Positions 16,678 through 24,281 of a DNA stretch of 64,000 nucleotides are shown here, in pieces. The notes beneath the pieces were generated by a model. That model had not been told where the DNA came from, ran no database searches, and saw only the letters and a list, made by a program, of their open reading frames with translations. The first letter of the stretch is position 1. Every line of letters begins with the position of its first letter. The position numbers and the translations under genes are program-made. This stretch comes from Saccharothrix coeruleofusca (GTDB lineage: Bacteria; Actinomycetota; Actinomycetes; Mycobacteriales; Pseudonocardiaceae), in assembly GCF_014648515.1 (NCBI RefSeq), contig NZ_BMRG01000014.1:57516-121515 (forward strand), given 5' to 3'.

Positions 16678-17289
16678 TTGGCCAAGCAGGAACGTGCGGA
16701 GCGCACTCGGGCCGCCATCCTCGACGCCGCAGCCAAGGTGTTCGACGATCACGGCTTCAACGGCGCCACGCTCTCTGACATCCTCCTGCACGCCAACGTG
16801 ACGAAAGGTGCGCTGTACTTCCACTTCCAGTCGAAGGAACAGATCGCGCACGCTCTGATCGACGAGCAGTTCGCCGTCTGGCAACCTCTGAGCGACCTCC
16901 CGGACATCGGTCTGCAAACCGTGATCGACCTGACCCACGCGATGGCGCGCAGGCTCCAGGAGGACGTCCGGGTGCGGGCCAGCATCCGGCTGGTGATCGA
17001 GCAGGGCACGTTCGCCGACCCCGCTCCGAAGACCTACCTGCAGTGGATCAACGTCGTGGAGTCGTGCCTGGTGAAGGCACAGGCGAAGGGCGACCTGATC
17101 GACGGTCTCGACGCCAACGAGGTCGCCACCTACGTCATCGGTTCGTTCACCGGCGTGCAGGTGAGCTCCGAGGTGCTGGCCCAGCGCAAGGACGTCACGC
17201 AGCGCGTCACGACGATGTGGCGCATCATCCTGCCCGGCCTGGTGCCGCCGCGGCGGCGGGCCAGGTTCAGTCCTGAGGGATTGGCCTGA
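16678..17289 (+). CDS. Gamma-butyrolactone receptor (ArpA/ScbR family TetR)
   Basis: Repressor of 203 residues. HTH near residues 25-50 (NGATLSDILLHANVTKGALY, then FHFQSKEQIA) carries the TKGALYFHF signature of GBL receptors; the C-terminal half contains the family VIDLTHAMARRLQEDVRVRA and a final LPGLVPP. TTG start at 16678 follows GGAGGAA. Paired with an adjacent AfsA gene, it is the likely true receptor. Its 3' end overlaps the convergent second TetR gene by 23 bases, which may allow antisense interference. Confidence 0.9.
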   Translation: MAKQERAERTRAAILDAAAKVFDDHGFNGATLSDILLHANVTKGALYFHFQSKEQIAHALIDEQFAVWQPLSDLPDIGLQTVIDLTHAMARRLQEDVRVRASIRLVIEQGTFADPAPKTYLQWINVVESCLVKAQAKGDLIDGLDANEVATYVIGSFTGVQVSSEVLAQRKDVTQRVTTMWRIILPGLVPPRRRARFSPEGLA

Positions 17290-17902
17290 ACGAGCCCTCC
17301 GGCACGAATTCGGCCACCCGCGTCTCACCGACCAGCCCCGGCAGGAACAGCCGCCAGACGTCGGCGAGCAACGTCGTGCTGTCCATGCCGGGCAAACCTG
17401 ACGAGCACAGCGATTCCGCGCCCACCGACAGCGCCAGGACGGTGACCACGACGAGCGGGACCGAGATGTCCTCGGCCAGCTGACCGTCGCGGGCGGCCTT
17501 GGTGAGCAGGCTGGTCGCCGCGGCCGACCAGGACACGGAGAAGTCCAGGAACGGCGCGCCCCGGTCGGCGCACTCGCGGGCGACGCGGAAGCTCGCGCGC
17601 ACCATGGGATCCGTGGCGAGCCAGCCTTCGAGCGTGTGGGTCAGGTCGATCAGTGCCTGCACCGCGGACTCGCCCTCCAGTGCGGCGACCGCGGTGCCGA
17701 GCTTCGCGCAGCTCTGCTCCTGGATGGCTTCCACCAGCTCTTCCTTGGCCTGGAAGTGGAAGTACAGAGCTCCCTTGGTCACCCCGGCCACCCTGGTGAT
17801 GTCACTGATGTTCGTGCCCGCGAACCCGTGCTGGTCGAACAACTCCGCCGCCGAGCGCACGAGCCGGGCGCGAGTGTGTTCGGATCTCACTTGCTTGGTC
17901 AT
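17267..17902 (-). CDS. Second ArpA-family regulator (ScbR2-like, possible pseudo-receptor)
   Basis: 211 residues with the same HTH type (FAGTNISDITRVAGVTKGAL, then YFHFQAKEEL). The ligand domain differs from the neighbouring receptor and has no synthase gene coupled to it; a second, orphan member in such islands often answers to antibiotics or intermediates rather than GBL. ATG 17902 starts three bases after the stop of the SARP gene, so SARP and this repressor are co-transcribed and could form a feedback pair: activator followed by its own shut-off. Confidence 0.85.
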   Translation of the reverse strand: MTKQVRSEHTRARLVRSAAELFDQHGFAGTNISDITRVAGVTKGALYFHFQAKEELVEAIQEQSCAKLGTAVAALEGESAVQALIDLTHTLEGWLATDPMVRASFRVARECADRGAPFLDFSVSWSAAATSLLTKAARDGQLAEDISVPLVVVTVLALSVGAESLCSSGLPGMDSTTLLADVWRLFLPGLVGETRVAEFVPEGSFRPIPQD

Positions 17903-17905
17903 CTG

Positions 17906-18700
17906 CTATCCCGCATTCAGGAGCCAGTCGGCGTCGTCGGCCGCCGCCAGGTTCTGGTCGGCAGCGAGCACCAGGCGTTGGAGCCGGTGCAGCGCCGGTG
18001 ATGGTTCGAGCCCCAGCTCGTTCACCAGGCAGGCACGCGTCCTGCGGTAGACGTCCGCGGCTTCGCCACGACGTCCTGAGCGGTAGAGCGCGACCATCAG
18101 GTGCCCGCACAGCCCCTCGTGAGTGCGGTTGCGAGCGACCAGCGCGGTGAGTTCGCCGACCATCTCGTGGTGGCGGCCGAGCCTCAGATCCGCGTCGATG
18201 CGGCGGTCCAGCACGCTGAGCCGCGCTTCGCTCAACCGTTGCGCCTCCACCTCGAGGACGTCGCCCTGCTGCACGTCGACGAGCGCCGGGCCGTTCCAGC
18301 ACCCCAGCGCCTCGCGGAACCTGTCGGCCGCACCGTGGAAGTCACCCGCCTCCCTGGCGCGGTGACCGGCGGCGGCCAGCCGTTCGAACTCGAGCGCGTC
18401 CACCTCACCGCCATCGGTGCGCAGCAGGTAGCCGCCCGGTTGCGTCTGCAGCACGTCCTTCGGGTCGCCGCACCCGAGCCCGATCAGGTTGCGCAGGTGG
18501 AACACGTAGGTCTGCAGAGTGGTGGTCGCGCTGCGCGGGATGTCCTCGCCCCAGAGTTCTTCGAGGAACATCGCCACGGGCACGATCTCGTTGGCGTAGA
18601 CGGCGAGCGTGGCGAGCACCTTGCGGGGCTTCGGGGCGGTCGGTGTGATCGACATGCCGTTCATGCTCGCTGTCAGCGGCCCTAAGACGTTGATGTCCAT
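17906..18700 (-). CDS. SARP family pathway activator
   Basis: Streptomyces antibiotic regulatory protein, 264 residues, small type (ActII-ORF4/RedD size). N-terminal OmpR-like winged helix (MDINVLGPL; PKPRKVLATLAVYANEIVPV; TTTLQTYVFHLRNLI) followed by the bacterial transcriptional activation domain (DALEFERLAAAGHRAREAGD; LVARNRTHEGLCGHLMVALY; GLEPSPALHRLQRLVL). ATG 18700 is chosen because the winged helix starts there; the in-frame extension to 18898 runs through the operator DNA. Two facing ARE-like sites lie immediately upstream, so the receptor is expected to hold this gene silent until GBL is made. Probable activator of the NRPS operons. Confidence 0.92.
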   Translation of the reverse strand: MDINVLGPLTASMNGMSITPTAPKPRKVLATLAVYANEIVPVAMFLEELWGEDIPRSATTTLQTYVFHLRNLIGLGCGDPKDVLQTQPGGYLLRTDGGEVDALEFERLAAAGHRAREAGDFHGAADRFREALGCWNGPALVDVQQGDVLEVEAQRLSEARLSVLDRRIDADLRLGRHHEMVGELTALVARNRTHEGLCGHLMVALYRSGRRGEAADVYRRTRACLVNELGLEPSPALHRLQRLVLAADQNLAAADDADWLLNAG

Positions 18701-18742
18701 CTCGACTCCCCCTGCGTCCGTGGCGGGTGCCCGCCAGCTCTC

Positions 18743-18801
18743 ATACAAAACCGGGCGGTCGGTTTTGTCAAGAACTGAAAACCGACCGCCCGGTATTTTT
18801 G
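18743..18801. promoter_or_regulatory. Pair of inverted ARE-like operators upstream of the SARP gene
   Basis: Site 1 (18743-18768) contains AAAACCGGGCGGTCGGTTTT; site 2 (18776-18801) contains AAAACCGACCGCCCGGTA and is an inverted copy of the same core (ACCGGGCGGTCGGTTTT). Both resemble AREs of GBL receptors and share the CCGCCCGG element with the site at 16589-16613. The pair begins 43 bases before the SARP ATG and probably overlaps its promoter. Confidence 0.75.
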
Positions 18802-19855
18802 CGGCACGCGCAGGAGTTGCTCGACCAAGGGCCGGACATCGGTGGCACGCAGGCCGTTGCGCGCTTCGGCCCAGCCGGGGGCGGCCGGGTCGGAGCACAG
18901 GAGCACGGGCCCGTCGAGCGGGCTCTCCGGGATCCCGCAGTGGGACTCACGCACGCGCGAGGGGGCCAGCGGTACGACGCCCATCGTGCAGCGGAGGCCG
19001 TCCTTCCTGCGCGCTGGCGCCATCGCTGCCTTCAGGCACCCCCTCGCCGGGTCGTCGTGGATCAGCTCCGCCGGGTCGTAGCCCAGCTTGCGGTGGATCT
19101 CGATGGTCCGGGCGAAGTCCGGTGCCCGGTCGTCGTCAAGTCAGTAGTAGTGCGTGAACCAGGAGTCGGGGTCCGCAGTGATCACCAACTTCCCCGAACG
19201 GTCGTGGTCGAGACCGTGATGTGCCTGGTCGGCCCCTCCCGAGGACCTAGCGGTGTCGACTCGAGGGGGTCGCGCACGCGCGGAAGGCCGGTCTCGTCCC
19301 GGACGTGGACGTGCGCGACCTGGTGATCGACGACGGCGAACGCCCAGGAGGTCCACGGGTCCGGGTATTCCATGCCGCCCTGGGTGCAGAACTCCAGCAA
19401 CCCCGCCGCGCGCAGCACGCGGTTGAGGTCGCCAGGGCGGCTAACCGGGGTGATGCCGTACTCGCTCAGCACCACGACGGTCGCCCCGGTCGACTCGGCT
19501 TCGGCGAGCAGCGGCGCGACGTCGACGTCGACCTGTCCGGCCGCCCTCACGGCCTCCGCGGAGTGCGAGCTGTGCCGCTGCAGGTCGTAGTCGAGGTGCG
19601 GCAGGTGGACGCGTGAGGTCGGGGCGTTCGGCGCGCAGGACGTGCCATGGCGTACCACCAGCATAGGTTCGCGACCTTCAGGCCGTCCCAAAGCTTGTCG
19701 CCCCGCACGAGCGCGTCGTGCCGGCGCTACAGGTGGATCTCTCCGAGGTCGCTGAGGTTCGACTGCCGGCCCTTGCGCGCCAGGGCGGTCAGGTTTGGCA
19801 TGTGGCCGAGCAAGCGGGGCGTGAGACCGACGTCGACGAGGACGAGTGGTTTCAT
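18802..19855 (-). pseudogene. EboF-like alkaline phosphatase/nucleotide pyrophosphatase remnant
   Basis: Ordered fragments of one phosphatase-superfamily protein. MKPLVLVDV, GLTPRLLGHMPNLTALARKG and DALVRGDKLWDGLKVANLCW form the N-terminal part (from 19855). After a deletion of roughly 80 codons follow VHLPHLDYDLQRH, ATVVVLSEYGITPVSRPGDL and DPWTSWAFAVVDHQVAHVHV. Then come LVITADPDSWFTHYY, LDDDRAPDFARTIEIHRKLG, GYDPAELIHDD and DGPVLLCSDPAAPGWAEARN. Defects: TAG near 19730 after GEIHL, the internal deletion, frame changes, and TGA at 19141-19143 where relatives read Trp (YYWLDD). The 3' end runs into the ARE pair at 18801. Confidence 0.72.
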
Positions 19856-20226
19856 GCGAGACGGCTCCGTACCCGGCCGAGCTCCGGCGATCCCGGTCAG
19901 CAGGTCGTACACCCAGATGGCTGCGGCCAGCGGCACCGCGGTCCTCGGCGCGCCGCGTCCGCCACCGAGCACCGGCAGGCCGAGGCCCGCCGCGGTCAGG
20001 CCGGTCGCAGCACCCGGCGCCTGGCCTGGCTGGATGCGTCCGGACGGCAGGGGGCCGCTCGGGGCGTTCGTCCGCGTCGAGCTCGCGGTCCGCCCAGTCG
20101 TTCAGCGCCATGCCGGCTCAGTGGAACGCCACCGGGGCGAGCGGCAGCACGAGCCGCCCGCCCCGCCAGCGGAAGGCCTGCGGTGGCCGAACCGGCGACC
20201 GTGTCACCGAGCGCCGGTTCTGCCAC
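19856..20226 (-). pseudogene. EboC/UbiA-like prenyltransferase remnant
   Basis: Only about 370 bases of a gene that is normally about 900. Recognisable pieces: MALNDWADRELDADERPERP, matching the second Asp-rich motif region of EboC-type UbiA enzymes, and TAVPLAAAIWVYDLLTGIAG, in a different frame. The first Asp-rich motif and most transmembrane helices are gone. It sits between the inositol-phosphate-synthase-like gene and the phosphatase remnant, the order expected for an ebo-type cluster, so the cluster has been partly deleted here. Confidence 0.65.
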
Positions 20227-20231
20227 CGCCC

Positions 20232-21383
20232 TCAGCACCTGTCTCCCCCTCCTTCCAGCGATTCCGCCCACTCCGCCAGTTCACGGGCCTGCGCGAAGAG
20301 GTTGTGCCCGGTGCCGCCGAGCGGGTCCTTGAAGAAGAAACCCAGCCGGCTCAGCGGACCCGCCTCGCCCGCCGCGTGCGCACCCGCCACGAGCCGGGCG
20401 AGGTCGAGCACGAGCGGGGCGGCCAGCCCGGAGTCGTAGCCCTCCCAGGTGAACTGCAGGCTCATCCGCGCGCCGAGGAACCCCTCGAAAGCCACGTGGT
20501 CCCAAGCGATCTTGCGTTCGCCCAGCGATGGCACGTTGTCGATGTGCAGTGGTGCCTCGATGTCCGGCGCCAGCACACCCGACTTGGAGGCGAGCTTCGC
20601 CGCGGCCCTGTCCGGTGCGGCGAGCGACGCGCCATCGCCGCCGCCGAGCAGGTTCGTGCCCGCCCAGGATCGCACCCGCAACGCACGGGCCTCGAACATC
20701 GGGGCCAGCACGCTGCGCACGAGCGTCTGCCCGGTCTTGCCGTCCGATCCGGCGTACGGCAGTCCCTCGCGCAGAGCCAGATCGGTGAGCGCCGGGATCC
20801 GGATGCCGGTCGACGGCGTGAAGTCGACATAGGCGCACCCTGCGTGCAAGGCCGCGTACGCCGCGATCGAACTCGGTGGCAGTACCCGCTCGCCGGGGTC
20901 GGCGAGCAGGTGGTCCAGCGCGGCCAGGTCAGCGTGCTCCGGGCGTGGCACGACCGGGGCCTCCGTGGACGACACGTTGACGACCACCACGCGGTCCAGG
21001 TCGTGCTCCACCCGGAACCCCTCGATGTCCGCCGCCAGTCGTGCGACGGCGTCCGCCTGCGAACCCGGCCAGGTCAGCGGGTCGTAGCCCGGTCGCAGCG
21101 CGCGTTCCACCTCGGCCAGCTCCGCACGCACCGCGGCGAACACGTGCTGCGGCACCACGCCGCCGTCGACGAGCTGCTCGGCTCGCTTCTCGAGCGGTGT
21201 GGTCACCACGTCGTGCCCGCCCAGAACCAGGTCGTCCCAGTTCGGGAACACCTCACCGAGGTCGAGCGCCGACGTCGTACAGCCGGTGGGTGCGACGAGC
21301 CCGCGCCGCAGTCCCAGGAGTCCACACGCGACGGTGGTCGCGAGCGAACCGCGAGCGCCGATCAGCCAGACCCCGGTCGTCAC
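20232..21383 (-). CDS. Myo-inositol-1-phosphate synthase-like protein (ebo-associated)
   Basis: About 383 residues. N-terminal NAD-binding motif WLIGARGSLATTVACGLLG; conserved active-region segments VVVVNVSSTEAPV, PPSSIAAYAALHAGCAYVDF, GSDGKTGQTLVRSVLAPMF, RSWAGTNLLGGGDG and ISLQF-like MSLQFTWEGYDSGLAAPLVL are those of the inositol-3-phosphate synthase superfamily. Variants of this enzyme occur in ebo-type gene clusters, where the product is unknown. The reading frame is intact even though its two downstream neighbours are dead, suggesting retained function. Its GTG/ATG start overlaps the stop of the zinc dehydrogenase gene by four bases. Confidence 0.82.
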   Translation of the reverse strand: MTTGVWLIGARGSLATTVACGLLGLRRGLVAPTGCTTSALDLGEVFPNWDDLVLGGHDVVTTPLEKRAEQLVDGGVVPQHVFAAVRAELAEVERALRPGYDPLTWPGSQADAVARLAADIEGFRVEHDLDRVVVVNVSSTEAPVVPRPEHADLAALDHLLADPGERVLPPSSIAAYAALHAGCAYVDFTPSTGIRIPALTDLALREGLPYAGSDGKTGQTLVRSVLAPMFEARALRVRSWAGTNLLGGGDGASLAAPDRAAAKLASKSGVLAPDIEAPLHIDNVPSLGERKIAWDHVAFEGFLGARMSLQFTWEGYDSGLAAPLVLDLARLVAGAHAAGEAGPLSRLGFFFKDPLGGTGHNLFAQARELAEWAESLEGGGDRC

Positions 21384-22456
21384 GACGCACTCACCAGCAC
21401 GGCCTTCAGCACCGCGCCGTTCGCGACCGCCGACATGGCCACGGCGTACGACGCCAGCGGGTACGGCGTGGTCAGCGACCTCAGGTCGAACCGGCGCACC
21501 AGTGCGGGCAGCAGTCGCACGTACTCGACGAGGTGTGCCCCGGTGAACGCCCAGGAGCCGACGATGTCCAGCTGCCGGTACACGATCTGGTGCGGGTTGA
21601 TCGGCGTGTCACCGGCATCGGTGTACTGGCCGACGATCAGGTAGGAGCCGCCGCGCCTGGGCAACCGCACGCCCTGCGCGACCGCCGCGGGCACGCCGGT
21701 GCACTCGATCACGAGGTCGGCACCGATCGCCTGCGCGCGGTCGAGGAAGCCGTCCTCGGCGATGTCGACGTGCTCGTCCCCGATGCCCGCCGCCTTCGCC
21801 GCCGCGAGTCGGTCGGCGGGGCCGCCGACGACGACCACCCTGGCGGCGCCGGAGAGCTGCGCCAGTGCGGCGGCGGCCAGCCCGACCGGGCCTGCACCCT
21901 GCACGACAACGGTTTCACCGAGGCGCACCGGGCGTCGTTCGAACAGCGCGTGGATCATCGTCGGACCGGCGCAGGCGAGCGACATCGCGGCCAGCGGGTC
22001 GATGCCTGCAGGCACCTTCACCACGACGGTTCCCGGCCGCAGCACGATGTAGTCGGCCCAGGAGCCCGACAGCGGCGGACCGGCCGAGACCGGGCGGTTC
22101 ACGCCGTAGGTCTGCCGGTTCTCGCACAACGTCGGTTCGCGGTGGGCACGGCACGGCACGCACTGTCCGCATGCGATGGACGAGGCCCACATGACGGTGT
22201 CGCCTGCTTCCAGCGGCGTGCCCTGGGAGTCGGTCCCGACGCCGAGCGAGTGGACCACACCGAGACCCTCGTGGCCCAGCACGAGCGGGGTCGGGATGTC
22301 CAGGTGACCCTGGTGCAGGTGGAGATCCGTACCGCAGATGCCGCCGTAGCGCGAGGCGACGACCATCTCGCCCGGTCCCGCCTCCGGCACCGGGAACGAC
22401 CGCAGCTCGAGCGGGGCGCCGAACCGTTCGAGCACGACGGCACGGCCGGTGGTCAT
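21380..22456 (-). CDS. Zinc-dependent alcohol dehydrogenase (MDR family)
   Basis: 358 residues. Catalytic zinc site: GGICGTDLHLHQG and LGHEGLGVV; structural zinc Cys cluster SIACGQCVPCRAH...TLC. NAD(P) fold: VVVQGAGPVGLAAAALAQL. It most resembles threonine/sorbitol-dehydrogenase-type enzymes that oxidise secondary alcohols. Both ends overlap neighbours by four bases (PhyH gene upstream, inositol-phosphate-synthase-like gene downstream), so the three enzymes are made together and probably act on one small substrate, such as an inositol- or amino-acid-derived alcohol; this is inference. Confidence 0.87.
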   Translation of the reverse strand: MTTGRAVVLERFGAPLELRSFPVPEAGPGEMVVASRYGGICGTDLHLHQGHLDIPTPLVLGHEGLGVVHSLGVGTDSQGTPLEAGDTVMWASSIACGQCVPCRAHREPTLCENRQTYGVNRPVSAGPPLSGSWADYIVLRPGTVVVKVPAGIDPLAAMSLACAGPTMIHALFERRPVRLGETVVVQGAGPVGLAAAALAQLSGAARVVVVGGPADRLAAAKAAGIGDEHVDIAEDGFLDRAQAIGADLVIECTGVPAAVAQGVRLPRRGGSYLIVGQYTDAGDTPINPHQIVYRQLDIVGSWAFTGAHLVEYVRLLPALVRRFDLRSLTTPYPLASYAVAMSAVANGAVLKAVLVSAS

Positions 22457-23250
22457 GCCGGCACCTGTTCGAGTGCGGGGCCGAGCGGGCGCAGCGGTGT
22501 GGTGTCCCGGCCCACGACGTACTCCGGTCGCGGGTCACCGACCGGGCGCGGCTCGTTGGTCACGTCGTTGTAGGTGGCGATCAGCAGCCGGCGCGGGAAC
22601 GGGGACATGTTCGGCGCCGAGCCGTGCACGATCTCGGGGTGGAAGAACACGACGGAGCCGGCCTTCGCCTTGGGCGAGACCATGCCGTGCTCGTGTACCA
22701 GCGCGGTCATCTGCGCAGGCTTGAGCGCGATGTCGTCCGGGTCGAGGTGCTGCTCGGACGCCGCCTGGTCGGCGCGGTCCTCGCGGAACTGGCCGTAGCG
22801 GTGCGATCCGGGCACGAAGATGAGCGGGCCGTTGAACTCGGTGACGTCGTCGATGAAGAGGCCGACGTTCACGAGCGCGGGGTGGGGCAGGTTGTCCGCG
22901 ATCTTCCAGGCGATGTAGTCCTGGTGCCACGCCCACCTGCCGCCACCGAACGCCGGCTTGGCGTTGATCTTGAACTGGTAGACGTAGACGTCGTCGGTGA
23001 GCAGCTGCCGCACCGGGTCGAGCAGGCGCGGCGACCGGACCAGGCCCGCGAACTCCGCCGAGCGCTGGTGCGAGGCGTAGATCGCACGCAACCGCCCGTC
23101 GTCCTCCAGCACGCGGTGCGGGCCGGGATCGGCAGCGTCGCGGTGCAGCGCGTCGACCAGGTCGTCTACCTCGGACTGGCTGAAGAGTGACTCCACGACC
23201 AGGTAACCGTCTCCGCGGTACTGGTCGATCTGTTGCTCGGTGAGCCGCAC
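22453..23250 (-). CDS. Phytanoyl-CoA dioxygenase (PhyH) family oxygenase
   Basis: Fe(II)/2-oxoglutarate-dependent oxygenase of about 265 residues. VRLTEQQIDQYRGDGYLVVE start; WAWHQDYIAWK carries the iron-binding HxD; SVVFFHPEIVHGSAPNMSPF carries the distal His and is followed by the 2OG-binding Arg (FPRRLLIATY). Ectoine-hydroxylase-like members often hydroxylate free amino acids or carrier-bound residues. GTG 23250 is preceded by GGAGG; the in-frame extension to 23346 is Ser/Pro-rich and rejected. Second gene of a minus-strand run starting with the WelO5-like oxygenase. Confidence 0.85.
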   Translation of the reverse strand: MRLTEQQIDQYRGDGYLVVESLFSQSEVDDLVDALHRDAADPGPHRVLEDDGRLRAIYASHQRSAEFAGLVRSPRLLDPVRQLLTDDVYVYQFKINAKPAFGGGRWAWHQDYIAWKIADNLPHPALVNVGLFIDDVTEFNGPLIFVPGSHRYGQFREDRADQAASEQHLDPDDIALKPAQMTALVHEHGMVSPKAKAGSVVFFHPEIVHGSAPNMSPFPRRLLIATYNDVTNEPRPVGDPRPEYVVGRDTTPLRPLGPALEQVPA

Positions 23251-23272
23251 GGCTGATACCTCCAGTGGTCGG

Positions 23273-24118
23273 TCACGACCAGTAGACGAGTTCCCCGCGG
23301 CCGGTGACGCCGAGGAAGAAGGACAGGCTGACTCGGCGGCCGTCACCCGTGTTGGGCCGCACGACGTGGTAGTTGCGGGGGTCGAAGATGATCACATCGC
23401 CGGTTTCCGGCCGCGCCGTCGCGAACGGCACCCCGTCGACCATGCTCTCGGCCCACCCGTAACCGTCCCGGTGCGCCTCGTCGGAGGGCGTCCAGCGGCG
23501 CCGGTAGACGAACGTGTCGCCGCCGCCGTCGGGCATCGAGACGTACCAGTTGAACGCGAGCTGGCAGACCGGCCGCAGGTCGAGCGCGCCGGGCAGCTCC
23601 CGCTCGATCTCGTCGAAGTGCATCTTCATGCCGGTCGTGGTCTCGCGGATCATGCCGGCGAACAGCGGTCGCCCGCCCGAGGTCGCGGCCGTCATCGGTC
23701 CGCGCCACGCCTTGCCCAGCTCGCTGATCGCGTGATCGAGCGGGTCCGCGCCGCCGAGCAGGGTCGAACGGATCCTCGCGGCCTCGGCGGCCTGCTGCCA
23801 GTAGTCCGCGTTGAGCTCATGCGCGCCGTAGAAGTCGTACGCCGCCGGACCGAGCTTCGCGACCGGCGGATAGACGACCGCCTCGTCATAGCCCCCCATC
23901 GGGTGGTCGTCCAGCGCCGACATGATCCGGGCGCACTGCTCGGCCGTGCCGAAGCCGCGCACCCTCACCGCGCCGAGCACGCCCGACGCGAGTCGCAGGA
24001 GGTGGTCGGCCGTGATCTCGTCGACGACCTCGCTCTCGAACAGCGTGAAGATCGGCGAGGCGTTGGTGCTCATGTCCAGCAGTGGTGGCGTCAGCACATC
24101 GGCCATCTGGGTCCTCAT
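23273..24118 (-). CDS. WelO5-like 2OG-Fe(II) oxygenase with hydroxylase-type HxD triad
   Basis: About 281 residues. The iron triad reads MKMHFDEIER (His-Phe-Asp) and FDPRNYHVVRP (distal His), followed by GDGRRVSLSFFLG (2OG Arg) and a C-terminus ELVYWS. From memory, the overall pattern, including the late GDVIIFDPRNYH region and the terminal YWS, resembles the hapalindole halogenase family (WelO5), but halogenases replace the Asp by Gly; here Asp is present, so hydroxylation or desaturation is expected. Start uncertain: ATG 24118 or 24106. Divergent from the P450 gene with about 160 bases between. Confidence 0.75.
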   Translation of the reverse strand: MRTQMADVLTPPLLDMSTNASPIFTLFESEVVDEITADHLLRLASGVLGAVRVRGFGTAEQCARIMSALDDHPMGGYDEAVVYPPVAKLGPAAYDFYGAHELNADYWQQAAEAARIRSTLLGGADPLDHAISELGKAWRGPMTAATSGGRPLFAGMIRETTTGMKMHFDEIERELPGALDLRPVCQLAFNWYVSMPDGGGDTFVYRRRWTPSDEAHRDGYGWAESMVDGVPFATARPETGDVIIFDPRNYHVVRPNTGDGRRVSLSFFLGVTGRGELVYWS

Positions 24119-24281
24119 CTCGTGCCTCGGAAGCAACCCGACCAGTTCAGGCTAGGAACGTCCGCTGCTGAGGTCATCCTCATTCAGTTGTGGCGCAAAC
24201 ACTACGAGGTGCACATAGGACCTTTTTAGCCGAGCTTGCAGATACTCCTCCCCCTCACGCGCCCGTGCCACACTCCGCTGC

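Noticed and set aside
18701-18898. N-terminal extension of the SARP
   Set aside because: It would translate through both ARE operator sites; the winged-helix domain begins at the ATG at 18700.
23273-24118. Calling the 2OG oxygenase a halogenase
   Set aside because: The iron-binding Asp is present (HFD); known 2OG halogenases have Gly or Ala there.
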